Assembly (NCBI GenBank): GCA_026261815.1
Contig: JAMPIT010000476.1
Coordinates: 2,507,501-2,571,500 of the forward strand
DNA from: Monarcha castaneiventris obscurior
Taxonomy: Eukaryota; Chordata; Aves; Passeriformes; Monarchidae
Length of the DNA stretch: 64,000 nucleotides
Reading direction: 5' to 3'
Part shown: positions 47,230-62,200 of the stretch, piece by piece
Layout: each line of letters begins with the position of its first letter
Numbering within the stretch: the first letter of the stretch is position 1
Notes under the pieces: generated by a model
Databases searched by the model: none
Told to the model about the DNA's origin: nothing
What the model saw: the letters and a program-made list of their open reading frames with translations, nothing else
Translations under genes and position numbers: made by a program

Positions 47230-50200
47230 CTAGGAAAGAAACACAAAAAATCCTGAGGATTCCACAGCACTGGGAGTAACCAACAGTGAAAAAAGTGTAG
47301 TTCTCAACATAACTGTGCTTCAAAACCAACAGCTCCAATTGCTGGCTGTTGACAAGAAAACAGGACTGGTAACTGTGTGATGCATTAGTGGACTCATGAA
47401 GGTAAAATGAAAACAATTATGAAAACTTGAGTATGTTGTAATTTCCTGTTCTCGCCTCTTCCAACAGCCGTGGTCTTGAGTGCCAGGATTGCTTAACACT
47501 ATATTAAGAGTATAGTTGAGACAATATTGGTGGTTGTCAACTGATATCCAACAATATGGAACACATTTAGGTATATTTTTATTTTTTTGTTTCTTTTTTT
47601 TTGTTACTAGAGAAAGGAATTGAACCACTTTTTTCAGTTCAATACCACTTTTGTTGGTGGTACCATTCTTCTATGGTGGGTGTTTTTTTGTATTAGATTT
47701 CACAGAGCTATATTACTGAGATGCAGTTATAGCTCAAGGAAACAGTTCAAACCACCAGGCACCTTGATTTTGATTTGCTGATTATAAATAGTAATTTGAG
47801 AGCTGTACATCATCTCCACCACGAAAAATCTCCCCAACACCTGAGATGCTAAACAGCCCTGTGAGAGCCTTCCAGCCTCTGAGGCTGGAAGGTCATGGTG
47901 AACATGGTGTAAAGATGTTCCTTACTTCCTTATCCTCTGGAAACTGAGCTCCTCTCAGTAATTAAAGGCCACTTGGAGTTGCCTTGCTGCTGTAAAGAAT
48001 AAAAAGAGCAAGAGCTACTTCTGAATTCCCAGTCACAGAGGGTGAGCTGTTACCAGCATTGTTCAGAATCCGCCCCTGGGATACACTGAAGCAGCTGTAG
48101 CTGGGCCAAGACTATGAAATGAAGCTGAATGTTCCTTTAGGAGAGAAGGCAATTCGTAAGGGAAAGACTCATGAGCTGGAGCACAAAAGTCGCATTAAAT
48201 GATCTATATGGGAGTCCTGTAAACATCTTTTTTTTTCTTTCTTTCCTTTATACCTCTAATCTGGAGTTTTGTTTGGCTATAGGAAGGGTATGTGTCTTCT
48301 ACAGCAGCAAAACAGTGTATATTTGTGCAAACAGGGTGTTGTGGATGAGCTGAACTTCTCAGATTAATTCAGACCCACCTACCAGCAGTCTCTAATTTCT
48401 TCCCAGTTCTTGAACTGAGATTCAGGAGAGCAGACACAGTAGAGGTGGAGAGGGGGCCCTGAAAGAGAAATGGTGAGCAGAGATGGAGACTCCAGTAACT
48501 GGAGATAGACCCATGCTGATAAAGGCCTGGGACAGGTCCCTGGAAAAGTGAGAGGCTAGGGTTGGTCACCTGAGGATAGCAGCCAACCAACCAACCAAAC
48601 ATAGGGATCTGTCAGAGAATACGAACTGACTGGTGATGGTGTGTTTCCGTAGCATGTATTTTACCACATCATACAATTTAATCTGTTTTTTTACTAGGAG
48701 GGGGAAGTGGAGGAAGAAAGTAACAGAAGGCTTAACTAGCTTAGGAAAAACTGCTTGTGTAGATTTGACACTAATATAATAAATGGAAAGGCTGAAAAAT
48801 TATCTGTGCATGGCTGCTGTGCTTTCTGACTCAAGGTGTACACAGGACCAGCAGTGCCTCTAAAAATTAAAAGCACCAATCTGAATGAACTTGATGTTCA
48901 TTAATAGGTTCATTTACTGAGTCAAATACTTGTTTGAACAAGGGGAATAGAGATTTATGTAGTAACATTGATAGCAACAATGACACCATGATTTAAAACC
49001 AACAGTGGTCTTAAGGATTACATAGAAAGCAAGCTGAATATTGATTAGAAGGAGGAGAACTGGAGTGTTACCTCATGTTCTTTGAAGGAAAACAGGACAA
49101 AAATAGTACTTTTGGATTCGCCTGCCTTTAAAATGGCCATCCCCAAACCTGTTAATAATCAGTTTTGGGAGCAGGTATTTCATCCTAATGCAGTGTTGGT
49201 TGTTCCTGCTCCACCTCAGAGCCCTCACTGAATGCAGGAATTCAAGACATTGGTCATGTGTACTGACCTGCACCAGTCAGCAGTAATTCAGACCCTTCTC
49301 CTCCTCAGCACAACCTCACTTACGTTCTGATGTCCTGGTTTACGTAATTTTGTGGTTTAACTATGTATTTAGGTTTTTTCTTTAGCCTGGATAATACAGA
49401 GCTTACTGCAATCTATTAATTACAGTTAAAATGAGCAAAACTGTTTTCCTTAGGAACTTCTGCATCCCGCATTTTCCTTGCACAACTTTAGAGAGCTTTC
49501 CTTTCAGTCTGTGTACCTACTTAAAATTCAGTAAAGTGCATGTTTGGGGAAACATTGCAAATTTGAAGAAATTAATTATGATCAAGTTATGATGTTGTCT
49601 TACTGTTGTACTGTGTAAGCTACAAGAGGTGAGGTCAATCACTCAAGTGCTTTCTCACACAGGACCACGGTGACATGAGAAGCTATTTAGTTAATGATTA
49701 GTGTTTTTCCAGAGATAATTTGCATGCAACAGGCTCAGTTTGTTATAATGACTGTGTGAGAGGATGTGAAGCATTTGCCAGTCTGCAGTTTTGATAGCAA
49801 CAGAGAAGCTGTGAGCACTGGTTAAAAAGCTTCATAGCTCTCCGAGGCAGTAAGAATGGATGGAAAATGAGGAAAGGGAAAAGACAGCCCTAAAATCACA
49901 GTCTATATGGAGTGAAGGCAACCAGTTTGTCTCCAGGGTGACATCACAATGGGGAAAACATGAAAGAGAAAACTTGTCCTGGATTTTTTTTAAAGCACTT
50001 TAATTTCAACTTTTGTAGCTTTTATAAAACTAATTACTTATGCAGAAATTGCCAACTGATGATTCAATAAATCCAATAGAGGATACTTTTGTCTTATTTG
50101 TGCGACAAGTTTATAGTGAAAGAGTAACATTCTTGGAGTTCTATCTTCATTCTAATGCACTGTGCCATGTTTTTTTATGATTGGTATAGTTTTTGAGGAA

Positions 50201-53200
50201 CACAGGAGTTCTGAAGGTCTTAGCAGAGATGCAACCATGCTGAGTTTTAGCTTACTTGTGGTTTAAAGGCTGGGACCAAGAGTTTTTGTTAGGGGTACTC
50301 TACAGCAGTTTGTCTCAGCAGCAAAACTGCATCTCAGAAAGGTAACCATCAAAAGGTATGCAGTTATCACATCATGCTTATCAAATGGTATGCAGTTCCC
50401 CAGGATGTTTCCATTTTTAAAAGATCGTGTTCCTAAGTGATGTGTTTCAGCTAATCCTTGGATTCTGGACTGCTATTTCAAACACCACTTTCCACCTATT
50501 TCAGGTAAGTTATTTGCATTATCTCCCTTGCTGCTCTGTGGAAACTGAGTTTCCCTGCTGCTCTGGAGTGATGTGGAAGGATGGATTTGGGAACCTCCTA
50601 AGATGAGAGCTGCATGGAAAGAGGATGAAGAGTATGGCAGGTGAAAGCTCCTGCATGCACTGTGATGCACTGTGATGATGCAAAAGTCTGTCTCAATTTG
50701 AGCAGATGCCTAAAGAATATTCTCTTCTGCATTCACAGAACGAGCTGCAGAGGGACAGAAATATTTCAGTGGAGCTTGATTTTTGGCCAGGTTGCAAAAA
50801 GATAACCAGGAAAAGCCTCATGCTCTACCTCAGATGTGCAGAGGAGTTGTTTTTCATTCCTAAGCAATTAAGGTCACTTCAGCAGTGACTTGTTCTGACA
50901 GAATCTTAAAACTTGTATGTAACGTTAGGAAAACTGGAAACAAAATGCTGATCACTTTGGATTTACACTGACTGACACTTGAGGTAATTATCAGTCTCTT
51001 TATAAACAGTGGTACATTAATCTAATTACAAGAGGATTTAGTGCCAAGCGTTTTGCCCCATGGTTAAATCCTTGAGATGCAGATGAGACGGTTGGCAGTG
51101 AAATTCTTTGCAGTAAAGCTTGCCATCTACTGGCACATCATCCATACTACCAGAAACATGGCAATACCTGCAGCTTTTACAGGAACTGGCACAAACAACT
51201 TAATTCAAGAAATGCCAAGAAAAAGACAATTGTAGCTTTAGTTTTTCTTTTCCTTGGATGAAATTATTTAAATTCATTGAAGTGATCTTGTTAGTGTAGG
51301 AATAATTGAGCTTATACTGCTAATCAGCATTAAAAATGCATGATTTTGTCTGGTAAATGCTTCTGAATGATCAGAAACCACTGTAGTGATACAAAACAAT
51401 TTTTATGATGTTAGAAATGCATGGCAATGAGGATAGAAGGTCAAAATTAAATTAGTGGAAAAGTTATCACAAACAGGGCAGGGATTTTGAAATGGCCAAA
51501 GCATTTTAGCCCAGATAATCTGATTGTTAAACTATTGTTCCTCAGTAAAACAGGTAATTTTGAAAAGCTCATCTCCATATCTTTCCTGACAATTTCGAGG
51601 GTTTTTTTTCTAGATCCTGTTTGAATCACAGATTTACTGAATTCATGTCCATTTTTCAAAATATTCTTCTAAATTAAGTTGATGAGATCAAAAGTAAAGT
51701 GGATTGATGATCCCCAACTCCGAGGACGTGATTAGCAATCTCAGCCACTCAAAGCCCCCAGATAAATCCTTAGCAAACAGTTTTGGGTTCTTTGTGTCAG
51801 AAATATCTTTCAGCAAAGACTTGTTCTTTCAGGACACGACTCTTCCTACGAGTTGGTGAACTATCATAATCAGCAGCAGCATTTAAAATTAAATTTCAAT
51901 CACTGCTAATCACGCTGTTATGAACCAGAGTTCACTTGGCTGTAGCATGCCTGCACTTTGCTAATCATCTCATTGTGCCTGGAGGCTGCTTGTAATTTGC
52001 AGTGCTGTTCTTCAAATGTGCCTTCTGCCCCTGAAGGAGGACTCTGAGCTTCACAGAAGCTCTCAACACTAACAGCTTTGGAATCTTTTACATATGCTGC
52101 AAGATTTTCTGACCTTCTTAACAGAGCCGGTCTATTTTCTATGGAGAAAAAAAACCTGTCATAAGATAGAGAACTTCTTGATACCCATATAGTCATCCTC
52201 ACCAGTGATTTTACTGTGCTTTGAGGACTTTTTTCTTTCCTTTTTTTTTTTTTTTAACAAAGAATTATTACTTTACACATTTGAATTAAAACTAGAAAGC
52301 TACACCAGCCAGTGCAGATAAAGCAATTCACAACAAAACCTGACTTTTTACTTAGTCACACATTTTGGGAAAAAAAATGGATAGCAAAAAACCCCTGGTC
52401 TTTGAGTTGAGAAATTAGATTTTAAAAATACTCTTAGGGAATGAAGGACTGACTTGCAATTGCATTATGTGGTCTGTAAAAACTGCGCACCCCAGCGTCA
52501 GAAAATATGTTACCTGTGGGGTTGGGGTGTTTTATGTTTGGGGTTTTTTGTTTGTTTTGGTTTTGTTATTTTAATGTGCTAGAATAGCTTATAGAATTGG
52601 TATCTTGATTGTGGCCAGTCACTAGAAAGAGAATTTGATCCCAGATGAAGCAACCACTGCTTCTCTTGGTGCTGTTACTTCAGTCTGGATTCTGTTGAAT
52701 CAAAACCAGCATACAGCATTTGTTCACAGCTGAAGGCTTACACTGTGATCAAATCAGCTTGCTAAAAATGTCACAGGATAACATGATGGTAGCAAGGGTT
52801 TAGATAGCCCAGTGTCTGGAGTCAGAAACATGAACCTTCAATGCTCATGCTCATTACTTGTTTGAAACCTGCCCTTGGGATTTTAGAACAAGTGTTTGAA
52901 TCTGTGTCACTGAAATATCAAGCTCTGTTACTATACTGAGATCTTGAAATAATTATCATTTAACTGGAAATATTAAAATATTGCCCAAGGCATTTTAGTG
53001 TTGCATTAAGGAGCTGTGGCTTTGGTGTAACTAATCCTCTCTCCATTTATCTGCAGTGCAGTGCGACACAAGAAATACAGTTCATCACTATGCTGATAAC
53101 TTCCCTGCAAAGACAGCCTTAGAAAGTTGTGGGTGTGCAGATGTTCAGTCTTGATGTAGCCTGAAGAACTAGGGGAGAGATAAGTACAGCTGCATAAGCA

Positions 53201-56200
53201 ACAGGAGCAGAGATTGGGATCAGATACCTTTACCATGGACTGAAAGGCAGGGATGTCTCTCCTGGATCAGCACTTGGCAGATGGGGAAGGAAAGGACAGG
53301 AAACCATGTTCTGGATAAAACAGAGCCAGGTAAGGGGCTATTTTAGCCCTCAAAGTAGCTTTTCCATGGAGATTATTCTTAAGTAAATAATTTTAGTTTT
53401 TCCACACAGTCTCAAACTTTCTAAGTATTGTACTAATTCTATTTTACCCCTTCCCATCTCCCAGTACATTTGTATTACCATCTTAATTATTCACTGCAAT
53501 GAGCAGCTTGTAGTTACAGTGGTGCCATTTGTCCTTTTCACCTGTGAGGAAATCACCAGACCCTACCTGCTCTATCCACAGCTGGAATCATTATTACTCA
53601 GTCTGCTCAACAGAGAAGCATACTTTGGGAAGGGATGAACAACCTTTGCCAAAAGACAAGCCCTTGTTGTGTCTGCAAATACTGTGGTCATAAAGAGTTA
53701 ATCCTGAATCTTTAACTTCAATTGTGTGTCCAAAACATCCTAGCATGTTGTTATAGAAACCACTTTCAGGCTTTAAATCTTGAGTCACGTTTATTACCAT
53801 AGTAACCAGCACCACACACAGGCAGGAAAGAAAAAGGGCGGTTACACAAATATTCCATTGCTATCAAAAAAACCAAATTTGGTTTTAGGCACATTTGTAT
53901 CAACAAAATCAAGGAAAGTAAATGAACTTATTTTCTGAAGAAAAAGTATGGTCTAGTAGTGTAAGAGTAACAGCTGAATAATATTAAAATTTTAAAAGGT
54001 TGTTTAGGCAACACTTTAAGTTTAAAGCTATTTGTGATTGAAATACAGAACTGCTTATTAAACCAATGTGTCCATTACTCTCTTCCCCAAACTTTTCTGT
54101 TCACACTGACTTGCTGCTGGTCCCTGAGAATGAAAGCAGTTACTGCTGGCTCTCATTGTCCTTCACTGTCTTGTAACATTTGTGCCACCCCAGACTCCCT
54201 TACCCCATGAGCAGTGCAGCAGCAGCAGCCCTTACTGCACTCACTGACTGCACTGAGCACCACAGCAACGGGACCAGCTGTCCCAAACAAACAAACAAAT
54301 GAAAATTAGGTAAATGCCTTCTTTACTTCTAAATGTAAATAATTTTTGGCTCTCACTTTATTTGGCGTCACACCCTAGTGTTTGTGCTGGGAACAGGAGA
54401 ATCAGGCCCAGGAGCTCAACAGGGCTCCTATGCATTGGATTTTTGGTTCAGTTGGAGGATTTTTGGTTCAATTGGACACCAAGGCACAGTGCTACTAGCA
54501 GTGCAAATAGACTGGTTTCTAATGAAAACGAAAGGTTTTATGCTCTGGTTCTTAACCTTTACGTTTAGCACTACAGCACTGCAGTTTAAGTTGGTAGTTC
54601 ACAGTGATCATCCTGCTTTTGCTGTGCACAGATATTTTTGTTTGTCTAAGATGTAGAACAGTGGCTGATCAGGCCAGGAGGCAGCTGATATCCATTACAG
54701 TAAATGATGTGGACGCTGATGTAGAAACTGAGCTGATTTCTGCTGTGCAATATTTGCTACTGTACACTCTCTGAATGTAGCTCTCCCCTTTAAGAGTTTC
54801 ATGATATTTGTCCTCATTTTTATCTTCTAAGTCTGCAGAATAGAAGCAACATGAGTGTGATGAGGTATTCCTTGTCCCTCTAGAAGTGCTGAATTTTTTT
54901 TCTTTATTTTTTAGTTGAGGTCGCACAGCAGAATTTATTCTTAGTAGTACAGAACAGGACTCCTCCACACAGGGACATAGGAGATAAATAGACAGGTGAG
55001 CAACAACTGGAATACATGGTAGTGGGAACCTGTGGGCCAGCTTCAAACTTGCCTTTCTATCAGCTCTTCAGAGGTAAAGAATGTAGAAAATTTATTGTGC
55101 TCAAAATCTGAAACAATTTTATTTAAGTAATAAGCTTGATTGCTTATAGGAAAAAAAATTGGTCATTTTTTGGGTTAAATGTCTTTGTCCCAAGGATTCA
55201 ATCAATACCTTTTCTGCTTGTACTGCTCTTAAGGCTTCTAAAGTTGGGGACATCCTCAGCATGTAACTCACGATACAGAGCCACGTGTGTAAAGATCTCT
55301 CCTGTGAGATGAAAGGTTTTGCAGAAATAAAGAGAGAAAGCCTTAGTGGTTTAGTTGGGGGTGTGAATTATGTCTTACACTTTAAAATGTTATCCGGGAT
55401 TGCCCTTGGTGAGGCTTCTTGGCATGTCTAGATGAACTTGCGTGGATGGGTGGATTTGTGGTGCTTTTGTGAGAGGCGTTGCTCCTGCCTTGCTCCCTAA
55501 AGCTACAAGCATCTACATCAAGCCTTGCAAAATTAATGGAAGTGTAGTCTGCTGTTTGTAAACCCAATATCAGAACACACGGAGGGGTGCAGGGGAAGAG
55601 GAAAGATGAAAGCAGTGCTTTCAGCTGGAAGATACCAGCTGTATTTGCAGCTGTGCTAGGAAGGCAAGCTAAAGTGTACATCTGGGAAGTGGATGCCTGG
55701 CAAAATAACAGGGGAAATGGTGCCAGAGCTAGAAAGGGTTGCAGAAAGACCAAAGCATGGTCTCCTTCTTCACATCAGTGGGGGGATTTTGAGGAGCACA
55801 GAGGAAATAACACAGCATAAAACTGTCAGTTTGTGACTTCGGGTGAAATCCAGTTGCTCCGGCTTCTGTGTGAATTCCAAATAGTGGAAAATGGGGAGCA
55901 AAGGAGCAGTTTGTCTCTTGAAGAGGCTAAATCTCACTTTGAGAAACACAAAGTCTCACAGCTTCTCTGGAGTCTGGAAAGAGTTTAAGACACTTTGTGT
56001 AAGACAGAGGCCTCCAGCAGCCACTGAGCTCCTGGCTCCTCCTGAATTCAGCCTCAGGAAGGAGCTGAGGGTTTGGCTGAGCCAGGAGATGCTTCCCCTC
56101 AAGCAGACCAGCTACTGCTGACTTGCAGTGCTGAGAGTTGGGGTAGGTGAGAACATGCAAGCGGCCAAGCTCCCACTGTGCTCAGCCACTAACACAGGAG

Positions 56201-59200
56201 AGAAAAGGCACTCAGAAATGCTGCCAAATGCTGCTAAGAATGCCTCCAGTAGAGGGGCTAAAAACTGAGTACAAAATTGATTTCATGTCTAAATCTTGGT
56301 CCATGTGTTGTTTGCATTTGAAAGCCATTATAAGGCATCCTCTTCAGTCTCCTTTATTTGTGGTTCTGCCCTTCATGACTTCTTTCCCTTTTTTTACTAT
56401 GAAAAGAGCATGAAGCAGTGATTCTGATCACACAGTGGCACATAAAGGTGCTGTGATTTTTAAATGTAGCCTCAAATATCTGTAACGCTGACCCAGGTAT
56501 GATTTCTTTCTGTGAGTCGTAACTGGATAAGCTTAAAGCTCTGATTGCTAGAAATGCATCATAGCAGCCTTGTAACATGGGGCAACTCTTAAAGTCTCTG
56601 GGTGCAAAGCCATGTTCTGATATGTGCAGATGTTGAGATTGCCTTCAGTAGGTTCTCAGTAACACAACTGAGGACTAGACATTCCTGATGACATCGAACT
56701 GCAGCATATCAAAGTCATGATGCTGCTTCTCCTGTCTCCCCAGACTTGAAAAAAGTAATCAGACCTGTGACAGATCAGCATTATGTGGCTGGACATGCAG
56801 TGCACTGATTTAAATGCCAAAGGACTCAGAAGAAAGCTTCAGTGTGGCTACGATGTGCAGTAAGTACAGAGAAAGCAAGGCCATGCTTTTCCAGCATGAA
56901 CTTTGTAGAAGAGTTCACATTCCAGCCCTTTCTGTTATGTGCTAAATTATTTTCAATAGCAATCACCTACAATTAGCTCTGCATGAACTAATTGCCAACT
57001 GGGATTTCAAGACTGCTTGGGGAAAGTCGCAGCTCCTGTGTTATGGGACAGGCTGGAGTCTCACAGGGGGATCTGGCACAACCCAAATTTCCTCAGCTGT
57101 CCTGCTGAGCCCCTGTGCTGAGGGCAGCTTCCCCTCGGAGCCAAGGGCATAACACTGAGATTGAGGAAGAACAATGATGTGATCGTGATCTGCACAAGTT
57201 TCCCTCACTGACTTCATACAGACAGAAATCAGTCCCGGGCCCAGCAGAAGGATATTATCATGTGAACTTCTGCAGAGGGCTGGCCTTTTGAACACTGGTT
57301 CCAGTGACCCGTGAAAGTGAACACAGTCATGGCTCTGACACAAAATCCATGGCATCATTCCTGACCTGAAAACTGTATTGTAGCATCCTAAAACCTCTAC
57401 TGACTTGTAACAGAGCAAGAATGAATTTGTTTTATGGTTTTACCACTTTTTATTTCCAGAGCAGTCTCAGAAGCACTGAGGAGGAGCAACTGACCCAAAG
57501 GAAAAGTAGGTATTGAAAACCCCCTAGGATACCTTTCTCTTAAACCAGCATCAGGGTATGCCCAGGAGCCTTCCTTGGGAAATATGCTAAGAAATAATCC
57601 CTCAGTATTAGAAGAATATGTCTAAAAGTCAAATTGTTAAAGCTTAATGTTATGGCGTGTTTTAGAATAAAACCACCTGCCACTAGGGCATTAAATATCT
57701 GCTATAAGTGAAGAGGTATCCAGCAAGCCTTTATCAAAATTAGATCAGTACAATTTTTGCCAGTAAAATTATAAAAAATTAAAAACCATGAATAAATAAA
57801 CATTCACCAGTAGCAATCAGTAATTTCTTGAAGGCTTTTTTCATTTCTGTTTCCCCATTAATAGTCTCCTTTATTTTCTCTATGTACTTAATGTATATAA
57901 GAGGTAGATCTGACTCCTCGTCTCTCCTTCCTTTCCTAGTTCTCCCTTCCCTGCTGTAGATTTTTTTCCATGCATTCTCCTTTTCTTCCTCTGAGGCCTG
58001 ATCCAAAGCAGGCTTGGTTTTCCAGGGCAGGGATGGGAAGTTACAGTAAGTTTGAGTGGTTGGTAAGTGAGCCCACAGTAACTGCAGCCCCAGGACTCAA
58101 TGCCACCAGTGGCACCAGCTCCACAGGGTAACAGAGATGCCTCTGTGCTGTGCTGAAGTGCTCACAGTCCTCAGGATGAACCAGAGGACAGTAACGCTGC
58201 TCTGGCCTGCCATTCCCCTGGATATAAGGTTTAGCCATCCTGTCGCAGTGACAGCAGGATTTTGTTTCACACAAATCTGCTCTTCAGACACAGGGAGAGC
58301 TCTGGGTGTTGGTGGTGTGGTGGCTGGGGAGTGGAAGATAAGATCAGCAAGAGGAGGAGGGAACTAAAGCCTCCACAGCTTGACATCCACGAGCTTACTC
58401 TATCTCAAGAAGCTTTGATGCAGTGATGAAAAAACAAAAAGAATACCCTATTTTGGGGGAAGGGACCTTCCTCACAATACTGGCCCAGACTTGCCAATAC
58501 AGGGTACATTATAGGGCAGCATCCTGCCCTGCTTTATATTAAATTATGCTAAATAAATAAATGAGATCTGTGTGACAGTAAGGGTCTGGCCAGGAAGAAA
58601 ATTAAGAAAGATTTTATGGCAATAATGAATAAGTGATAAATATCTAGTGACTATCTTGCTGGGAGCATTTTTTTTGCAGAGAGATCTACAGTGGGGCTTG
58701 TTTTATGATCCCAAAGGGCACCACACATCATAGTGTGCTGAGAGGCTGCAGAGCAGATTGAGAAGTAGTTCTCAGTACTTAATACCTAGGGATCCTCAAA
58801 AGCCATTTCCTCTTAGGATCACATTTCCTTTGATCATTTGGGTTATTAATTATAGATACCTTGAACAGAACAAGGCACTGTTACTGTACTCCTCAAACAG
58901 AGTCTCATTTAAAAGGAACAAAATATTGTACTTAATTAGGGGTTCAGCTCTGGTGTCTTTTCAAGGCACTTGGGTATTGATTTGACCATGGTAACCTACT
59001 GTAGCAAATATTATGCCATTAATAATAAAGGGAGCTTGTAGACATAAAAGTGTAGGAAGGAAGCACCAAAATGTTTGTCATTCAGCTTGCCAGAGCAGTT
59101 GGAGTATAACCATCCAATATAGCATTTAGAAGAAATGTTGCAGTCTATAGTTCAAAAGTGTTTGCATTTATATGGAGACCTTTCCCTTGTGCCATTTTTC

Positions 59201-62200
59201 TTAATTGCATCAAGCCTATGCTTCATCAAGTGAATTCAGGCAGAAGCATTTAAAGCTTAATTTTCTCTCTGGATAAATGGAAGCATATTGTTTCTGTCTT
59301 GACTCTTTAGGCTAATTTTATGTCTGTTCTTTTTTTGTCTTAACTGTTCTTTGGTCATCTTGATTAAAGATATAAAAGTAGTCATAAAATTAACCAGGTG
59401 AGCATCAATTTGCGTATCAATTTCCTCCCTTTCCTCTTAGCTGAATGTGAATGTGTTGATTCATCCTTGTCATTACCAAATTGTATTAATTGACTGAGAG
59501 AGGTTTTTTTCTGGAAGTTCTGGTCTCATAAGAAGCTTTCACTAACATTTTCTTCACGCTGCAATCTTAGAGATATTCAGGAGTTGCTGAACTGCATTCA
59601 TGGGTTACCTCTGAGAAAGCAGAGGGTTTTGCTCCCCAGCCGTGTGGGTCCCATTCCTGTTGGGGTGGATATGCAGAGGCAGGGGCAGGTCTGTCAGCAG
59701 GTTACAAATTAGCACCTCCAAATTAGCTGCTCCTCCTGGCTCCTCAGGGACCTGCAGGGGGGCTAGGCCAAGGTGCCACAGAACTGTGGAGCCCAAGCCT
59801 GTGCCACCTCATTTGGCTGTTGGATGCCAGGACAGCCCTGCAGTTTGGGAGGTGTTGGAGAAGAGCCTGTGCTCTGTGAGGAGAGGGGCAGCTCTTGCCC
59901 ACCACCCCAGCTGTCCCCTAGGGGCTCTGAGGCAAAGAGAACAAGCTTCAGACTGGCTTCTCTTCCAAATTTATTTGGGGAGAAGACAGCAGGCTGTGGT
60001 AGTGGAGGGGGAGAGGGGAAAAGGTGCTCCTCCTGGAGAGGCAGTGCTTGTGTGTCCTGCAGGGAGCACCACAGGTGCCCTACAGAGCAGTGTCATCTGC
60101 CCTGTTGATGAGCTTCTGCTTTGCAAGGGATGAGCTTTCACTGTGCTTTTCAGGTAAGATGTGGATTGTACGCATGCCAAGATAGCATAAAGTAGTTTTT
60201 TTAAGTAACTTCTTTATTACCTAGGTGTTCTTGTAACTACTAAGAATTTGGATTAGTATCAAAACTATTTATGCAGGGATTTCATTTCTAAAACAAATAA
60301 ACCACAAAATAAAACACAACAGCCCTCCTCACATGGTTCCTGATGATCAGAATTCCTACTCAAATCAGCAGTAATTTTGTCAAATTACTGAACCACAAAG
60401 CTTAACCTGTCAAGTACATGTAGGGTCAAGTACAGCACTTCAGTATGTCCATACTATAACCCAGTTAAAGAGTTGCTCAGAAGTTTAATTCAACCAGAGA
60501 AATATTTGCTAAGCTTACCCCACTTGTGCTGAGTTTTTATCTGTTATCCCAACACTTGGCATTTGTCAGACTGATTGCTAGGGAGTGATGCTTTTTTTCT
60601 ATGCTCCTCTCTTGTAATTTGTGAGCTGACAAAATTCTATTTTATTATTAGCAAAGGGAACTAAAGCTTCAGCTAACCTGATTTATTTTTTCTGTGGCCA
60701 GCTATCTTTTCTGGCTGCCCCCAAAAGGGATCCCAGTTTGAACAGCATACTTGGGAGAAAGTGTAGCTGGAGAGTTCCAGGTCAGCATTTCACAGAAATT
60801 CAGCACCCCTGCTCCCCAGGAGATGGACTGAAGTATCTCTCATAATGTACCTGAACTCATGGCTGTAAGAGGGATTGTCATCTAGGAACTTCTGAATTTC
60901 AGGTACAGAATCTGTAACTGCCAACTGACTTCTTTGAGATGACTTTTGCCAGCCTTGGCTGAAGACTTCCTTGAAGTATTTTTTTTATTAAAAACTCACT
61001 AGGAAAGTGGTTTGGAAAAAGCCAGGTCTTGTTTTCACTAGCCTGTAAATCTTCACAGTTCCTCAACAATTTTCATAACACTTTTTCTTCTCTGCATTGT
61101 CATGGCTGTTTGCTGCAGTGATTGAGTTTTCTTAACTGTCAGAACAATGTCAAGACAATGTGAAGACAGTGTCAAGGCAAATATAGAAGGGTGACAGTGT
61201 GAAGGAGGGAAAGAGAAAAGAGCTGTCAGTACTGAGAGTGCTCTGTAGAGAAAATATTTCCATGATAAAACCATTGTCACCATGCGCTGAGCGAGAGAGA
61301 ACAAAGTGGAGGTAATTAAGTTGCTGCACTATGAACATATCTGGATGACAACTTGGAGTTAAAGAACTTAGAAAAGCAGTTTATGAGAATGTCTTTTGCC
61401 CATAACTCTTGTCCCATATCATCTCCTAGATGATGCTCCCTAACACTTTTTTCTCTTTCTAAGCAGTGTACCTCAGGGAGGAAAGATACTGCATTGCCCA
61501 CCGAGGGGAAGGTGAAGGGTTTTCCCACTTGATGTGATTGCAAGACACTTTATTAAGTGTCATGAGACAAGACCTCTGCTTGTGGATAGTCAGCACTGAA
61601 AGGTGCCGAGTGTCCTGCTCCCAAATCAGTGCAGAGTTAAAGCACAATTTACCTCCACGGTGTGGTTGGTTTTTTTTCTGAAATATCCTTGGAAAGGTGA
61701 CACATTGTCACAAGGATGGACAAAGTACAGATATGCAGCTCATCTGGGGCTAAATTCTGGCACCAAAGCTCTTCACTGCACTGCATCTCTACTGAAGGCT
61801 TGTGCAGAGTGAGTGCTAACCTTGAGAATGATTTTCAGGTTTTAAAATTAGGCACTGGTCTTGCAGCAAGTCTGTGAATTTGGTTTTTGTGCTTGTGCTG
61901 TTCCTTCCTCCTCAGCCTTAGTGGTGTGGAGAATGAAAGGATTTTCTACCATTTCTGTACTATTTCTGGATGTCAGGATAATCAGATATAAAAGCGGTTA
62001 GATGGACATTTGTCAGTATAATTGCAGTTCTGGAAAAATAAATACCCTGTTGTCAATGATTTCTAAATTACATTATAAATCCCACTGGAGGGGTTTAAGA
62101 AAAATTAACTTGTAAATAGTTCCATAAACTCCACAAAATATTTCAGGCATTGTATTTTCAGATACAAGAATTAAGTGTTAACTATTCAAAATTGAAAGGA

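Noticed and set aside
46547..47416. Using the ATG at 47416 as the start of CRB1
   Set aside because: The sequence between it and 47229 is intron: it is not related to the family, and a good acceptor and the split codon place the exon start at 47229.
57779..58006. A charged 75-codon minus-strand frame (MDQASEEEKENAW...)
   Set aside because: Suggestive because Lys/Glu-rich, but it comes from a purine-rich strand, has no domain I recognise and is not bounded by a convincing splice-site pair.
59604..59653. A short minus-strand ATG exon with a phase-1 donor considered as CRB1 exon 1
   Set aside because: The frame joins exon 2, but MGPTRLGSKTLCFLR has no adequate hydrophobic core for a signal peptide.
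61197..61269. A hydrophobic minus-strand start (MVLSWKYFLYRALSVLTALF) considered as CRB1 exon 1
   Set aside because: It resembles a signal peptide but has no GT donor at or near the required phase-1 position, so it cannot join exon 2.
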